Below are positions 14,881 to 22,595 of a stretch of DNA of 37,828 nucleotides, piece after piece. Source of the stretch: a virus. The translations under genes were made by a program, and so were the position numbers. How positions within the stretch are numbered: position 1 is the first letter of the stretch; each line of letters begins with the position of its first letter. The notes beneath the pieces were generated by a model, which did no database searches, was not told where the DNA came from, and saw only the letters and a list, made by a program, of their open reading frames with translations. The stretch is from the IMG/VR virus record IMGVR_UViG_3300046001_006083, positions 1 to 37,828 of that record; one strand, written 5' to 3'.

Positions 14881-15168
14881 ATGGCTTCGACTGCCGCTAC
14901 GGTCTTCGCGACCACTCCGACTGCGGGGATTGATCTGGACGACAAGTCCTCGACCCCGGCATTTGCCGTCAACACGACGGTTCGTGCCAACGACGCGCGC
15001 CTGCACCTCTACGCTCGCGCCTCGGAGGCCCTTTCCTCGACCCAGACCATCCTGATTGGCACCAACGGCTCTGCGTCGTCGGATGCTGGTTCGGCTGGCT
15101 TCACGGTCAACACCACGGGCGGCGTTGCTGCAGGCCAGTATTTCTGGGCCAAGCGCACCGCCATCTAA
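14881..15168 (+). CDS. small head protein (possible decoration protein, 95 aa)
   Basis: This 95-residue protein is rich in Thr, Ala, Ser and Gly (MASTAATVFATTPTAGIDLD) and probably all-beta. Its strong AAAGGAG site and place between the capsid gene and a terminator predict abundant expression. A head decoration protein is a good guess; homology was not established. Confidence 0.7.
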   Translation: MASTAATVFATTPTAGIDLDDKSSTPAFAVNTTVRANDARLHLYARASEALSSTQTILIGTNGSASSDAGSAGFTVNTTGGVAAGQYFWAKRTAI

Positions 15169-15214
15169 GGCCTTTCGCCTTCCCTAGCCTCCACTGGGGT
15201 TAGGTGTTAGCTTA

Positions 15215-15246
15215 ATGGCCTCGGGGTTCGTCCTCGGGGCCATTTT
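15215..15246 (+). terminator. intrinsic terminator after head genes
   Basis: The hairpin ATGGCC...GGCCAT (15215-15243) has an inner stem CGGGG/CCTCG around TTCGT and is followed by TTTT. It lies in the 93-bp gap after the small head protein and would limit read-through, so capsid genes could be expressed above the genes downstream. Confidence 0.75.
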
Positions 15247-15261
15247 GCTATGGAGGTAGCT

Positions 15262-15420
15262 GTGAAAAAGCCAAGACTAGAAATTCCAGCGTGGCTTGCC
15301 GTGGAAATGGGCGTGTCAGCCGTGGAAGCCATGAAGGCGCAAGTTGTAGAAACTTGCGGCGGGCGATGGGTTCCGCAGATCAAGCGTGACAGCATTGTTC
15401 ATGTAGGCGCGCGGAAATGA
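15262..15420 (+). CDS. unknown small protein (52 aa)
   Basis: The GTG at 15262 follows GGAGG by five bases. The 52-residue product (MKKPRLEIPAWLAVEMGVSA, ending VHVGARK) is basic with a helix VEAMKAQVVETCGG. The stop overlaps the glycosyltransferase start (ATGA). No family was recognised; the ribosome site and coupling support translation. Confidence 0.6.
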   Translation: MKKPRLEIPAWLAVEMGVSAVEAMKAQVVETCGGRWVPQIKRDSIVHVGARK

Positions 15421-16847
15421 TTAACGTCGTCAGCGTCCGCGTTGGGGACAAATACCCGATTGAATACGTCACCCGCCTTCACGACGGCATCGCCCGCCAT
15501 CTGGACGAAGAACAAGCCCACTATTGCGTGACGGATCGTCCGGGCGAGTTGCCGGAAGGCATCACGGCAATCCCGAGCAATCCAGACTTGCCCGGTTGGT
15601 GGGCAAAGGTCGGCTTGTTTTCTCGTCGTATGCCGTGGGATGACGGTGCGGAAGTTCTGTATATGGACCTTGACGTATGCGTAACCGGCAGGCTCGAAGG
15701 CTTGCAGCACGGCATCATTCAGGACTGGCACTGGCCCTGCTATAACAGCAGCGTCATGCGTTGGCGTCATGGCGAACACGCGGACATTTGGGACCGTTTC
15801 ACGCCAGACGTAATCGACCGCCCCACGGAAAGCCTTAAGGGCCTTCTCCCTGCCGGTCAAGTCAACGGCGGCGATCAAGAATGGATAAGCCAAGTCAGCG
15901 CATGGGAGACTTTCCCCGCTGATATGTTTGTCTCATACCGGAACGCGGTGTCATGGCCACCGGAGACAGCGAAGGCGGTAATCTTTCACGGTGAGCCTAA
16001 GCCCCATGAGGTGACGGAGGGGTGGGTGCCGGGCGTCTGGCGCGTTGGCGGTTATACGGCCATGCCAGAGCTAAAAGGCATGAACGTTACGCATGATTTT
16101 GCCTATGCCAATGTGCGGGCGAACGTGCTGCGGGATTTGCCGTGGTTTTCCGGTTTTGGCGAGCAAGACAAGGCTTGCGTCATCGTCGGCGGCGGTCCCT
16201 CGCTTTCTAACAGTGTGCAAGCCATCAAGGACCACCGCAGGCGTGGCGCGAAGATTATCAGCGTCAACAATGCGCTGCGATATCTGACAGAGCGGGGCGT
16301 GACGCCGGACGCTCATGTCATGCTGGACGCGCGGGAAGAAAATCTGCACATGGTTGAGGATGCGCCACAAGCCGTGCGCTATTTCCTCGCTTCACAGGTT
16401 CATCCGTGCGTGTTTGATGCGCTTTCGGGGCATGATGTTGTGCTGTGGCATAACGCAATGGGTTCCGGTGAGGAGCTTATGGAAATCATCAAGCCGTGGT
16501 TTGATGAGGGGCCGGACCAAAAGCCATGCGTTCTGGTACCGGGCGGGGGGACTGTAGGTCTGCGGGCCATCAATCTGGCGTGGCTGTCAGGCTACAAGAA
16601 AATCCACCTGTACGGCTTCGATAGTTCATATGCCGAGGGGGCACATCACGCCTACTCGCAAAGCCTGAACGACGGTGAGCCGACAATGGATGTCGTGCTA
16701 GGTGACAAGACTTACACTTGCGCCCGGTGGATGATCCGTCAGGCGATGGAGTTCCAACAGCAGCTTTTGTATTTGCGCGACCGAGGCGTTAAACTCATCG
16801 CTCATGGGACCGGTCTTATTCCCGATATGGAAAGGCTTTTGCGATGA
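15417..16847 (+). CDS. GT-A glycosyltransferase fused to Maf/DUF115-like glycosyltransferase
   Basis: This 476-residue protein has two parts. Residues 1-220 resemble a GT-A glycosyltransferase, with a metal-binding DLD in VLYMDLDVCVTG (84-86), a GGDQEWIS segment and VIFHGEPKPHE. Residues 250-476 match the DUF115/Maf family: CVIVGGGPSLSNSVQAI (254-270), ISVNNALRYLTERGVTPDAH, VLVPGGGTVGLRAINLAWLS and IHLYGFDSSYAEGAHHAYSQ. Maf proteins transfer sugars such as nonulosonic acids to flagellin. The fusion lies in the virion operon, with an FkbM methyltransferase 465 bp downstream. Modifying virion proteins or host surface glycans is plausible; the acceptor is unknown. Confidence 0.8.
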   Translation: MINVVSVRVGDKYPIEYVTRLHDGIARHLDEEQAHYCVTDRPGELPEGITAIPSNPDLPGWWAKVGLFSRRMPWDDGAEVLYMDLDVCVTGRLEGLQHGIIQDWHWPCYNSSVMRWRHGEHADIWDRFTPDVIDRPTESLKGLLPAGQVNGGDQEWISQVSAWETFPADMFVSYRNAVSWPPETAKAVIFHGEPKPHEVTEGWVPGVWRVGGYTAMPELKGMNVTHDFAYANVRANVLRDLPWFSGFGEQDKACVIVGGGPSLSNSVQAIKDHRRRGAKIISVNNALRYLTERGVTPDAHVMLDAREENLHMVEDAPQAVRYFLASQVHPCVFDALSGHDVVLWHNAMGSGEELMEIIKPWFDEGPDQKPCVLVPGGGTVGLRAINLAWLSGYKKIHLYGFDSSYAEGAHHAYSQSLNDGEPTMDVVLGDKTYTCARWMIRQAMEFQQQLLYLRDRGVKLIAHGTGLIPDMERLLR

Positions 16848-17059
16848 GAATGGAGCGGCCTCCGCACATAACAGACGCGCAATGGGTCAACTGGTACGGG
16901 GCCAAGCGCCGCGACGACGGGACGTTTCAAGCGCCCATGAGTGTTGCGCATTTGATGCCGGACCCCGCCCGTACCAAGCCGTCGAAGCGCCCGCAGCCTA
17001 AACCCGTGGCCGCAACAGGTCCAGACATGACGCGTCCTGTTTGGAAGCCGTCGTTATGA
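16844..17059 (+). CDS. unknown proline-rich small protein (71 aa)
   Basis: The ATG at 16844 overlaps the upstream stop. The 71-residue product starts with an ordered-looking segment (RPPHITDAQWVNWYGAKRRD) and turns into a basic proline-rich tail ending TRPVWKPSL. Coupling on both sides supports it. It could be a partner or a substrate of the glycosyltransferase; no evidence decides. Confidence 0.55.
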   Translation: MRMERPPHITDAQWVNWYGAKRRDDGTFQAPMSVAHLMPDPARTKPSKRPQPKPVAATGPDMTRPVWKPSL

Positions 17060-17136
17060 TGCTGGCGCTTGGGTTTCTTGCCGTTTGGCTGCTGTGGCTG
17101 CTAGTCGTCGGCATCTTTGTGAACACGCGCCGATGA
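17056..17136 (+). CDS. tiny single-pass membrane peptide (26 aa)
   Basis: The ORF starts at an ATG overlapping the preceding stop and ends where the next ATG begins. Its 26 residues are one hydrophobic helix (ALGFLAVWLLWLLVVGIFV) with a basic C-terminus NTRR. It could be a membrane anchor or lysis regulator. The length is small, but both junctions are coupled. Confidence 0.5.
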   Translation: MMLALGFLAVWLLWLLVVGIFVNTRR

Positions 17137-17315
17137 GCAGTCAGTATCACGAACGCAACGACAACGACCGACGCAAGGCGTGGGCAACGCTCAAATGGTA
17201 CCCGGAGCGGCTGACTGATGCTGACCGAGCACTTTTGCTGTTGGAGGAACCGGACTTTTATTTTCCGGTGGATGCCAACCGGCATTTGTATGACGAGCGG
17301 GGCTTTGCCAAGTGA
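17133..17315 (+). CDS. unknown small protein (60 aa)
   Basis: The 60-residue product begins MSSQYHERNDNDRRKAWATL and includes KWYPERLTDADRALLLLEE and DFYFPVDANRHLYDERGFAK. No family was recognised. The ATG at 17133 overlaps the membrane peptide stop, and the stop overlaps the FkbM start (GTGA). Confidence 0.6.
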   Translation: MSSQYHERNDNDRRKAWATLKWYPERLTDADRALLLLEEPDFYFPVDANRHLYDERGFAK

Positions 17316-17890
17316 AGTTGATCGACGGTCTGTGGTGGCCGGATTTTGACGTGCGCTGCCGTGCTGCGGTGGTGACTGAGTGCGCGGCGGCTATGCCTAT
17401 CGTCCTGCCGTTGGTGAAGGAAAAGCGCGTCTGCGTCCAAGCGGGCGGGAATGTCGGCGTCTATCCCCTCGCATTGGCCAAGGTGTTCGATCAGGTCATC
17501 ACGTTTGAGCCGGACGCGGCGAACTTCGATTGTTTGTCGATCAATGCCGATAAGTCTAACATTCAGCGATGGTGGGGCGCGCTTGGTGCGGAGCAGGGGC
17601 AATGTTCTGTCGTGCCGACAGAGAGAGACAATTGCGGCGCTCACAAGACGGTGCCCGGATCGGCGGTGTGGGTTGATACGATTGACAGCATACCGCTAGA
17701 CGCCTGCGACCTGATCTGGCTGGACATTGAAGGCGCGGAGGCTGACGCCATCAAAGGCGCTATGGCGACAATCGAGAAGTTTTCGCCTATAATCGTTCTT
17801 GAGGAAAAGGGACTAGGCCCGAAAGCCGATCTGCCCGGTTATTCTCGCGTGATGCGGATTGGCAATGACACTGTGTATTGGAGGACATAG
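17312..17890 (+). CDS. FkbM-family methyltransferase
   Basis: This 192-residue methyltransferase has a Rossmann cofactor site VQAGGNVGVYPLALAK (42-57), the acidic FEPDAANFDCLSIN (65-78), and the FkbM hallmark LDIEGAEADAIKGA (137-150). FkbM enzymes O-methylate hydroxyl groups of sugars or natural products. Here it probably caps a glycan made by the fused glycosyltransferase upstream. The usual aspartate of the first cofactor motif (VDVGAN in many relatives) is replaced by Gln-Ala, which may affect binding. The GTG overlaps the previous stop; the gene ends with TAG one base before the next ATG. Confidence 0.85.
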   Translation: MKLIDGLWWPDFDVRCRAAVVTECAAAMPIVLPLVKEKRVCVQAGGNVGVYPLALAKVFDQVITFEPDAANFDCLSINADKSNIQRWWGALGAEQGQCSVVPTERDNCGAHKTVPGSAVWVDTIDSIPLDACDLIWLDIEGAEADAIKGAMATIEKFSPIIVLEEKGLGPKADLPGYSRVMRIGNDTVYWRT

Positions 17891-18412
17891 ATGGAATATG
17901 TAGCGCCTGACGGACGGGACCGGATCATCCCGCGTTTCCACATTAAGCCGGTTCGCAACAACTTCCTGTCGGAAAAGGAAGGGCGAGAGGTTTGGAACGA
18001 CGTTGAGTACGTCGAACTGATCGTGCCGGGCGATAACAAGAACATTGTGGATGTGGCTGTCAAGGACGAGCACCGCGAACGCTGGCCTACCAAATACGCG
18101 GCGTTCAAAGCCAACATGGAAGCCCCGGAAAACGGCACACCGCTAGAGGAGTGGGCGGGCGTGGGCCGTAGTCAGGTCATTGAGCTTAACAGCGTCCATA
18201 TCCGCACGGTGGAGGCTCTTGCTGGCCTTTCAGACAGCCAGCTTGCCAAGTGCATCCCGATGGGCGGGCAGGCTCTGCGCGCTAAGGCTCAACGGTTTAT
18301 TGAGCAAACTGACGCGGAAAAGCCCCTTGCGGAAATGAGCCAGCGCATCCGTGAGCTTGAGGAAAAGTTGGCTCTCGCACTTGAGGCCAAAGCAGAGAGG
18401 GAACCAGCATGA
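17891..18412 (+). CDS. conserved virion-module protein (173 aa)
   Basis: This 173-residue protein has a beta-rich N-terminus with DVEYVELIVPGDNKNIVDVA and RERWPTKYAAFKA. A helix-hairpin-helix-like part (HIRTVEALAGLSDSQLAKCI) and a C-terminal coiled coil (MSQRIRELEEKLALALEAKA) follow. Proteins of this layout lie between capsid and tail genes in other short-tailed phages. A head-completion or structural role is inferred from that position. Confidence 0.7.
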   Translation: MEYVAPDGRDRIIPRFHIKPVRNNFLSEKEGREVWNDVEYVELIVPGDNKNIVDVAVKDEHRERWPTKYAAFKANMEAPENGTPLEEWAGVGRSQVIELNSVHIRTVEALAGLSDSQLAKCIPMGGQALRAKAQRFIEQTDAEKPLAEMSQRIRELEEKLALALEAKAEREPA

Positions 18413-18738
18413 GCGGTTTGGAACGTGATGTGATGTACAAGCCCGGCGCTACCTTCTTCAAAGAAGGCAAGTTCCTGATGTTCCGCTATCAGGCGGATTC
18501 GTCGTCCGTCATCGGTCCGCGCATTGCGACCGAGGCAGACAAGAAGGCACACGGCGCAGAGTATGATATGTATCTGAAAGAAGCCTTCAACCATGCGCCG
18601 GTTGAGGCTTTCGATCACGACGGGGTGGATGGTCCCGGCGGCTCAATCCGACCCGTCAGCGACGAGCGCAAGCACGTTCCGGCGGATTATGAATCCATCC
18701 CCGCCCCTAAAAAGCGCGGGCGTCCTGCAAAGGTCTAA
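18409..18738 (+). CDS. unknown protein with basic tail (109 aa)
   Basis: This 109-residue protein starts MSGLERDVMYKPGATFFKEG and ends with a lysine-rich AT-hook-like tail PKKRGRPAKV. The tail suggests contact with DNA, perhaps inside the head or at the portal. The ATG overlaps the preceding stop. No family was recognised. Confidence 0.65.
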   Translation: MSGLERDVMYKPGATFFKEGKFLMFRYQADSSSVIGPRIATEADKKAHGAEYDMYLKEAFNHAPVEAFDHDGVDGPGGSIRPVSDERKHVPADYESIPAPKKRGRPAKV

Positions 18739-18741
18739 GCC

Positions 18742-19443
18742 GTGGCCAATCTGCTTACCATCGTCCAGCGGGCCTGCCGTCTGCTTTCGATCCCTGTCCC
18801 CACCGAAGTCGTCAACTCGACTGACACTCAGGTCCAGCAACTCTATGCGCTGGCCAATGAGGAAGGCGACGAACTAGCGGGGACGTATGATTGGCAGGTC
18901 ATGCGTAAGCAGCACCTGTTCGATACGGTGGCGAGCGCGGTCCAGTCCAGCGCCATTCCGTCAGACTTTGACCATTTCATTGCCAACTCGTTTTTCAATC
19001 GCACGACCATGCGGATGATCTACGGGCCGATCACTCCGCAAGAGTGGCAGGCCATTCAGGCGCAGCCCCAACTCAACCGCGTGTTTCTGGCGTTTGTGGA
19101 GCGTGACGGGCAGTTTCTTGTGACGCCGACGCCTCCGGCTGGCCAAGAGATTGCATACGAGTACATCACAAAATACTGGGCAAAGTCGGCTGCTGGCGTT
19201 CCGCAGGCTGAGTTTCTAGCCGACACGGACGAAACCTATCTCGATGACAAGCTGTTTCCGCTTGGCCTCCGCTGGCGCTTTCTGAAGTCGAAGGGGCTGG
19301 ATTATAGTGAAGACTTCCGCAGTTACCAAAGCGAACGAAATCAAAGAATGGCAAGAGACGGCGGCAATGGTGTAATAGATACCGCTGGTGGAGCCTATTA
19401 CGGCTGGTCAACAAACATCATGGAAGGCAACTTTCCCGGATGA
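18742..19443 (+). CDS. head-tail adaptor / tail accessory protein (P22 gp4-like)
   Basis: This 233-residue protein has the pattern of short-tailed phage adaptors: LLTIVQRACRLLSIPVPTEV, QLYALANEEGDEL, YDWQVMRK, then a beta region and LGLRWRFLKSKGLDYSEDFR near the end. Such proteins form a ring below the portal to which the tail attaches. The start is GTG at 18742, three bases after the previous stop. The HNH gene that follows overlaps its stop. Confidence 0.8.
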   Translation: MANLLTIVQRACRLLSIPVPTEVVNSTDTQVQQLYALANEEGDELAGTYDWQVMRKQHLFDTVASAVQSSAIPSDFDHFIANSFFNRTTMRMIYGPITPQEWQAIQAQPQLNRVFLAFVERDGQFLVTPTPPAGQEIAYEYITKYWAKSAAGVPQAEFLADTDETYLDDKLFPLGLRWRFLKSKGLDYSEDFRSYQSERNQRMARDGGNGVIDTAGGAYYGWSTNIMEGNFPG

Positions 19444-19940
19444 TAGTTTTGATTAAACTGACGCGCGATTTTGTTGCCGTTGTCGATGAAGACGACAAAG
19501 ACTTGCTACACGATAAATGGGCGGCATCGACAATCGGAAAAGCCGTGTATGCGGTTCGTGACATTGGCGGGCGAAAGGCAAAAAAACGTCTTCTTTTGCA
19601 CCGCGTTGTGGCAGAGCGCATGGGGCTAGATTTGGTTGGGAAGGTAGTCGATCACATTAACGGTGACGGCCTCGACAATCGCCGTGTTAATCTTAGGGCG
19701 GTGACGCGCACCGAAAACGCAAGAAACCTGACCGGCAAACGCGCTAACAACACTTCTGGCTTCATGGGCGTAAGTTTTGAACCGCGTTACCGCCACAAAT
19801 GGTCTGCGTTGATTTCGGACGGCAGGAAAAAAACAATTATTGGCCGGTTTGATACTGCGGAAGAAGCAAATGAGGCCCGCCTAGCGGTAGAGCGCCAAAT
19901 GTGGGGCGTTCAGCCACGCCGTGAGGCTGCACACGCATGA
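19440..19940 (+). CDS. HNH homing endonuclease with AP2-like domain
   Basis: This 166-residue nuclease has an HNH motif of LLLHRVVAE and VVDHINGDGLDNRRVNLRAV (residues 69-88), then an AP2-like DNA-binding part (SGFMGVSFEPRYRHKWSALI, GRFDTAEEANEAR). This combination marks free-standing homing endonucleases that invade phage structural operons. Base and codon use differ visibly from the neighbours, with A/T-rich stretches such as runs of A in the middle, suggesting transfer. It is inserted so neatly that both ends keep ATGA overlaps. Confidence 0.92.
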   Translation: MIVLIKLTRDFVAVVDEDDKDLLHDKWAASTIGKAVYAVRDIGGRKAKKRLLLHRVVAERMGLDLVGKVVDHINGDGLDNRRVNLRAVTRTENARNLTGKRANNTSGFMGVSFEPRYRHKWSALISDGRKKTIIGRFDTAEEANEARLAVERQMWGVQPRREAAHA

Positions 19941-20131
19941 TTCTGTTCGTCACCATTTCTGACACGAAAAACCAAGAGACGCAGCGCAAGAAGATTAACT
20001 CTCTGCTTGCCGTGTATGGGCCGGGCTATGGGTCCACCTTGCCTGACGCTGCGGACAGCCCTGACGGGCGGTTGTTTTATATTGGCTCGCAGGGCTATCA
20101 GAACCGCTCGGGAGCATGGGTCGCGCTATGA
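19937..20131 (+). CDS. unknown small virion-module protein (64 aa)
   Basis: The ATG at 19937 overlaps the HNH stop. The 64-residue product (MILFVTISDTKNQETQRKKI, then LPDAADSPDGRLFYIGSQGY) looks beta-rich. No family was recognised. Before the HNH insertion it would have followed the adaptor gene directly. Confidence 0.6.
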   Translation: MILFVTISDTKNQETQRKKINSLLAVYGPGYGSTLPDAADSPDGRLFYIGSQGYQNRSGAWVAL

Positions 20132-20295
20132 TGCATCTAGCGCCTTGGGAACGTGTTGGCATGGCTTACGGGGCATATCGGGCCACCATGAAGCAATGGG
20201 AAGCGCTGGCCTATGCGCTGGCAAAAACGGGTGTGCCGGTGGTGGAGGCTCTGGCAAAAACGAAGCAACAGGCGGGAGCCGGGGCCTTTAACTGA
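20128..20295 (+). CDS. unknown small protein (55 aa)
   Basis: The ORF is coupled at both ends (ATGA at 20128, TGATG at 20295). It encodes a 55-residue mostly helical protein with MAYGAYRATMKQWEALAYAL and VVEALAKTKQQAGAG. No family was recognised. Confidence 0.6.
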   Translation: MMHLAPWERVGMAYGAYRATMKQWEALAYALAKTGVPVVEALAKTKQQAGAGAFN

Positions 20296-21983
20296 TGAGA
20301 CAAGCAGCGCAGCGATACGGTCGCCAGCCTTTACGGGCGCTATCTCAACAGCGGGTGTCTATCGGACGCGCTGTGCCTGCGCCTGTCGGCGGATGGGATG
20401 CACAATCCCCGCTGGCCAATATGCCTGCGGAAAACGCGGTCATCCTCGACAACTTTATTCCTCGCGCTGGTTATGTGGAACTGCGTAAGGGTTATGTGCC
20501 GTGGCAAGAGGGCCTGCCTTTGCCGACTGAATCGCTGTTGGTCTGGCGCGGTGGTGTAGCGTCAAACGCTGACGATATTTTTGCAGCGGCGGGCGGTTCA
20601 ATCTATGACGTAAGCAACCAGAATGACGCGCCGGTTGAGGTGTTTTCTGGCGCTGGCAATGCGCGCTGGCAATGGATCAATTTCGCCAATGACGCGGGGA
20701 CGTTCCTGATTGCAGCGAATGGGTCTGTGGACCCGATCTATTACGACGGTTCCGCGTTTGCCTCGACGGCCATCACCGGGACGGCAGGGGTGATTACCCT
20801 TGACCCGCGCACCTTGATCGACGTGATGGATCACAAGGGCCGCTTGTTTTTTGTGCAGGAAAACAGTCTGCGGTGCTGGTTCCTTGAGCCATTTTCCGTT
20901 CAAGGCACCGCCAATCTGCTGGACCTTGGCCCGATCTTCGATAAGGGCGGCTCAATCCTTTGCCAAGCCACTTGGACGCTGGACGGTGGTTCCGGGGCCG
21001 ATGATCTAGCGGTATGGGTGACGACGCAGGGTCAGGTGGCCGTGTATCAGGGTCTTGATCCTTCGGACGCGAACAACTGGGCGCTTGTTGGGGTCTATGA
21101 CCTTGGCCTGCCGCTCTCGCGTCGGTCGCTCATCAAGTACGGCTCCGACCTTGTAGTGCTGACGACTGACGGCGTTGTGCCGCTTTCGCAGGCGCTGAAA
21201 CTGGACCGCGCACAAGAGAACCTTGTGGCGCTGACGCAGAAAATCCAGAACGCTTTTCAGCAAGCGACAAGTCGATATCGCGGCAACTTTGGATGGGAAG
21301 GCGCCCTTTATCCGAAGGGCACGCTGGCGATTTTCAACGTCCCGACGGCCAACCTGACGCGCTCGGAACAATATGTGCAGAACGTCCAGACGGGCGCGTG
21401 GTGCCGGTTTACGGGCATCAATGCGTTCTGTTGGGCCGTGGCCAATGACCAAATGTACTTTGGCGCGGCGGATTCGGTCTGTCTGTGGGATAGCGGCTAT
21501 GCCGACAACACGACCGGCATTGTCGGGGATATCAAAACGGCCTTTAACTATTTTGGATCGCGCGGAAGCCTGAAGAAGTTTGAAATGCTTCAGCCGGTTC
21601 TGCGTATCGGTGCGGACCTTGCCCCGGCAGTTGAGGTGGTCACGGACTTTAAAGAAGCCATCCCCACGGCGGTTCCTACTACTATCCGCACGACGGGCGG
21701 GCGATGGGACACGGGCCTGTGGGACACCGCGTTGTGGTCTAACAGCGTGGAGACGCGCGATAGCTGGACGAGCGTTACCGGCATTGGCTATTGCGGCGCG
21801 GTGCGGATGCGTGTTGCCCCTAACGCCACGCTCTACATCGACCTTGGCGTGGATGACGATACGTCCCTCGCTTACGCGTCAGACGGCATTATCGCGATGC
21901 AAACGGCACGAAATACGAACGCGCCGTGCGAGATCATCGCCTTCAATCTGAAGTACGAGAACCAAACGGGCGGGCAGCTTTGA
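20295..21983 (+). CDS. tail structural protein (562 aa)
   Basis: This 562-residue beta-rich protein opens with a basic segment and PVGGWDAQSPLANMPAENAV, ILDNFIPRAGYVELRKGY. Repeated blade-like strands follow, including IDVMDHKGRLFFVQENSLRC, LVVLTTDGVVPLSQALK and GTLAIFNVPTANL. The N-terminal motif is shared by large tail proteins of short-tailed phages, where they form part of the tail tube or nozzle. The location after the adaptor supports this. A beta-propeller fold is my inference from the repeats. Confidence 0.8.
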   Translation: MRQAAQRYGRQPLRALSQQRVSIGRAVPAPVGGWDAQSPLANMPAENAVILDNFIPRAGYVELRKGYVPWQEGLPLPTESLLVWRGGVASNADDIFAAAGGSIYDVSNQNDAPVEVFSGAGNARWQWINFANDAGTFLIAANGSVDPIYYDGSAFASTAITGTAGVITLDPRTLIDVMDHKGRLFFVQENSLRCWFLEPFSVQGTANLLDLGPIFDKGGSILCQATWTLDGGSGADDLAVWVTTQGQVAVYQGLDPSDANNWALVGVYDLGLPLSRRSLIKYGSDLVVLTTDGVVPLSQALKLDRAQENLVALTQKIQNAFQQATSRYRGNFGWEGALYPKGTLAIFNVPTANLTRSEQYVQNVQTGAWCRFTGINAFCWAVANDQMYFGAADSVCLWDSGYADNTTGIVGDIKTAFNYFGSRGSLKKFEMLQPVLRIGADLAPAVEVVTDFKEAIPTAVPTTIRTTGGRWDTGLWDTALWSNSVETRDSWTSVTGIGYCGAVRMRVAPNATLYIDLGVDDDTSLAYASDGIIAMQTARNTNAPCEIIAFNLKYENQTGGQL

Positions 21984-22450
21984 GGCTAGTCTCCGGCCCG
22001 TTCTCGCCTTTGGTCGCTCAGTGGGTAGCGGATCAAATCGGGCACGGGCTGGACTGGGGGCCATGCGAGGCTATTGGGGTGGTCGATAAGAACGACAATC
22101 TCGTTGGGGGTGTGGTTTTTTCAAACTTCAGGCCGGACATAGGCAACATAGAGGTCAGTTTTGCCTCCATAAAAGCAAACTGGTTGACGCCTAAGCTCGT
22201 CACGGGTATCCTTGGATACGCATTCAATCAGTTGAAATGCGCTCGGATCACCAGCCAGACCCCCAAGCGGAATCGTCGGGCTCGCCAGTTCCTCCAAAAG
22301 TTTGGTTTCAAACAAGAGGGATGTGTTCGACTTGGCTTCGGTGACGATGACTCCATCATTTCAGGCTTGCTGGCCTCTGAGTGGGCCTGTCATCGGTTCA
22401 ATCGAGAACGTGCTTCCACGTGTCTCCACGAACAATCCCGCGTATCGTAG
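21980..22450 (+). CDS. GNAT-like acetyltransferase in virion operon
   Basis: This 156-residue protein resembles phage GNAT proteins found among podovirus tail and core genes. PFSPLVAQWVADQIGHGLDW lies near the start, followed by AIGVVDKNDNLVGGVVFSNF, then SQTPKRNRRARQFLQKFGFK where the acetyl-CoA loop and GF-K motif lie. The exact substrate is unknown. The TTG start overlaps the stop of the tail gene (TTGA). Composition is poorer in G+C than the flanks, and the C-terminus after GLLASEW looks unrelated to the fold. Confidence 0.75.
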   Translation: MRLVSGPFSPLVAQWVADQIGHGLDWGPCEAIGVVDKNDNLVGGVVFSNFRPDIGNIEVSFASIKANWLTPKLVTGILGYAFNQLKCARITSQTPKRNRRARQFLQKFGFKQEGCVRLGFGDDDSIISGLLASEWACHRFNRERASTCLHEQSRVS

Positions 22451-22595
22451 CGAAAACGCGGCCCTTTTGGCCGTTCCAAATCCAGCAGCTTTCCTGCTTG
22501 TGGACCTGATCCCAAAATCTCTGAGGAAGTTGTTTTATATTGGGAAAGTGAGTTGTGATACCCGGCAAGATCAAGTGGTAAAATATCATGGGTAA
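22347..22595 (+). CDS. possible small protein overlapping GNAT gene (82 aa)
   Basis: An 82-residue ORF starts inside the GNAT gene in another frame and fills the otherwise empty gap to the next gene, overlapping its start by 8 bp. It has protein-like segments (NNPAYRSENAALLAVPNPAA, FLLVDLIPKSLRKLFYIG). Upstream bases are weak as a ribosome site. The overlap with the next start supports it; the A/T-rich composition makes codon bias uninformative. Confidence 0.45.
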   Translation: MTPSFQACWPLSGPVIGSIENVLPRVSTNNPAYRSENAALLAVPNPAAFLLVDLIPKSLRKLFYIGKVSCDTRQDQVVKYHG

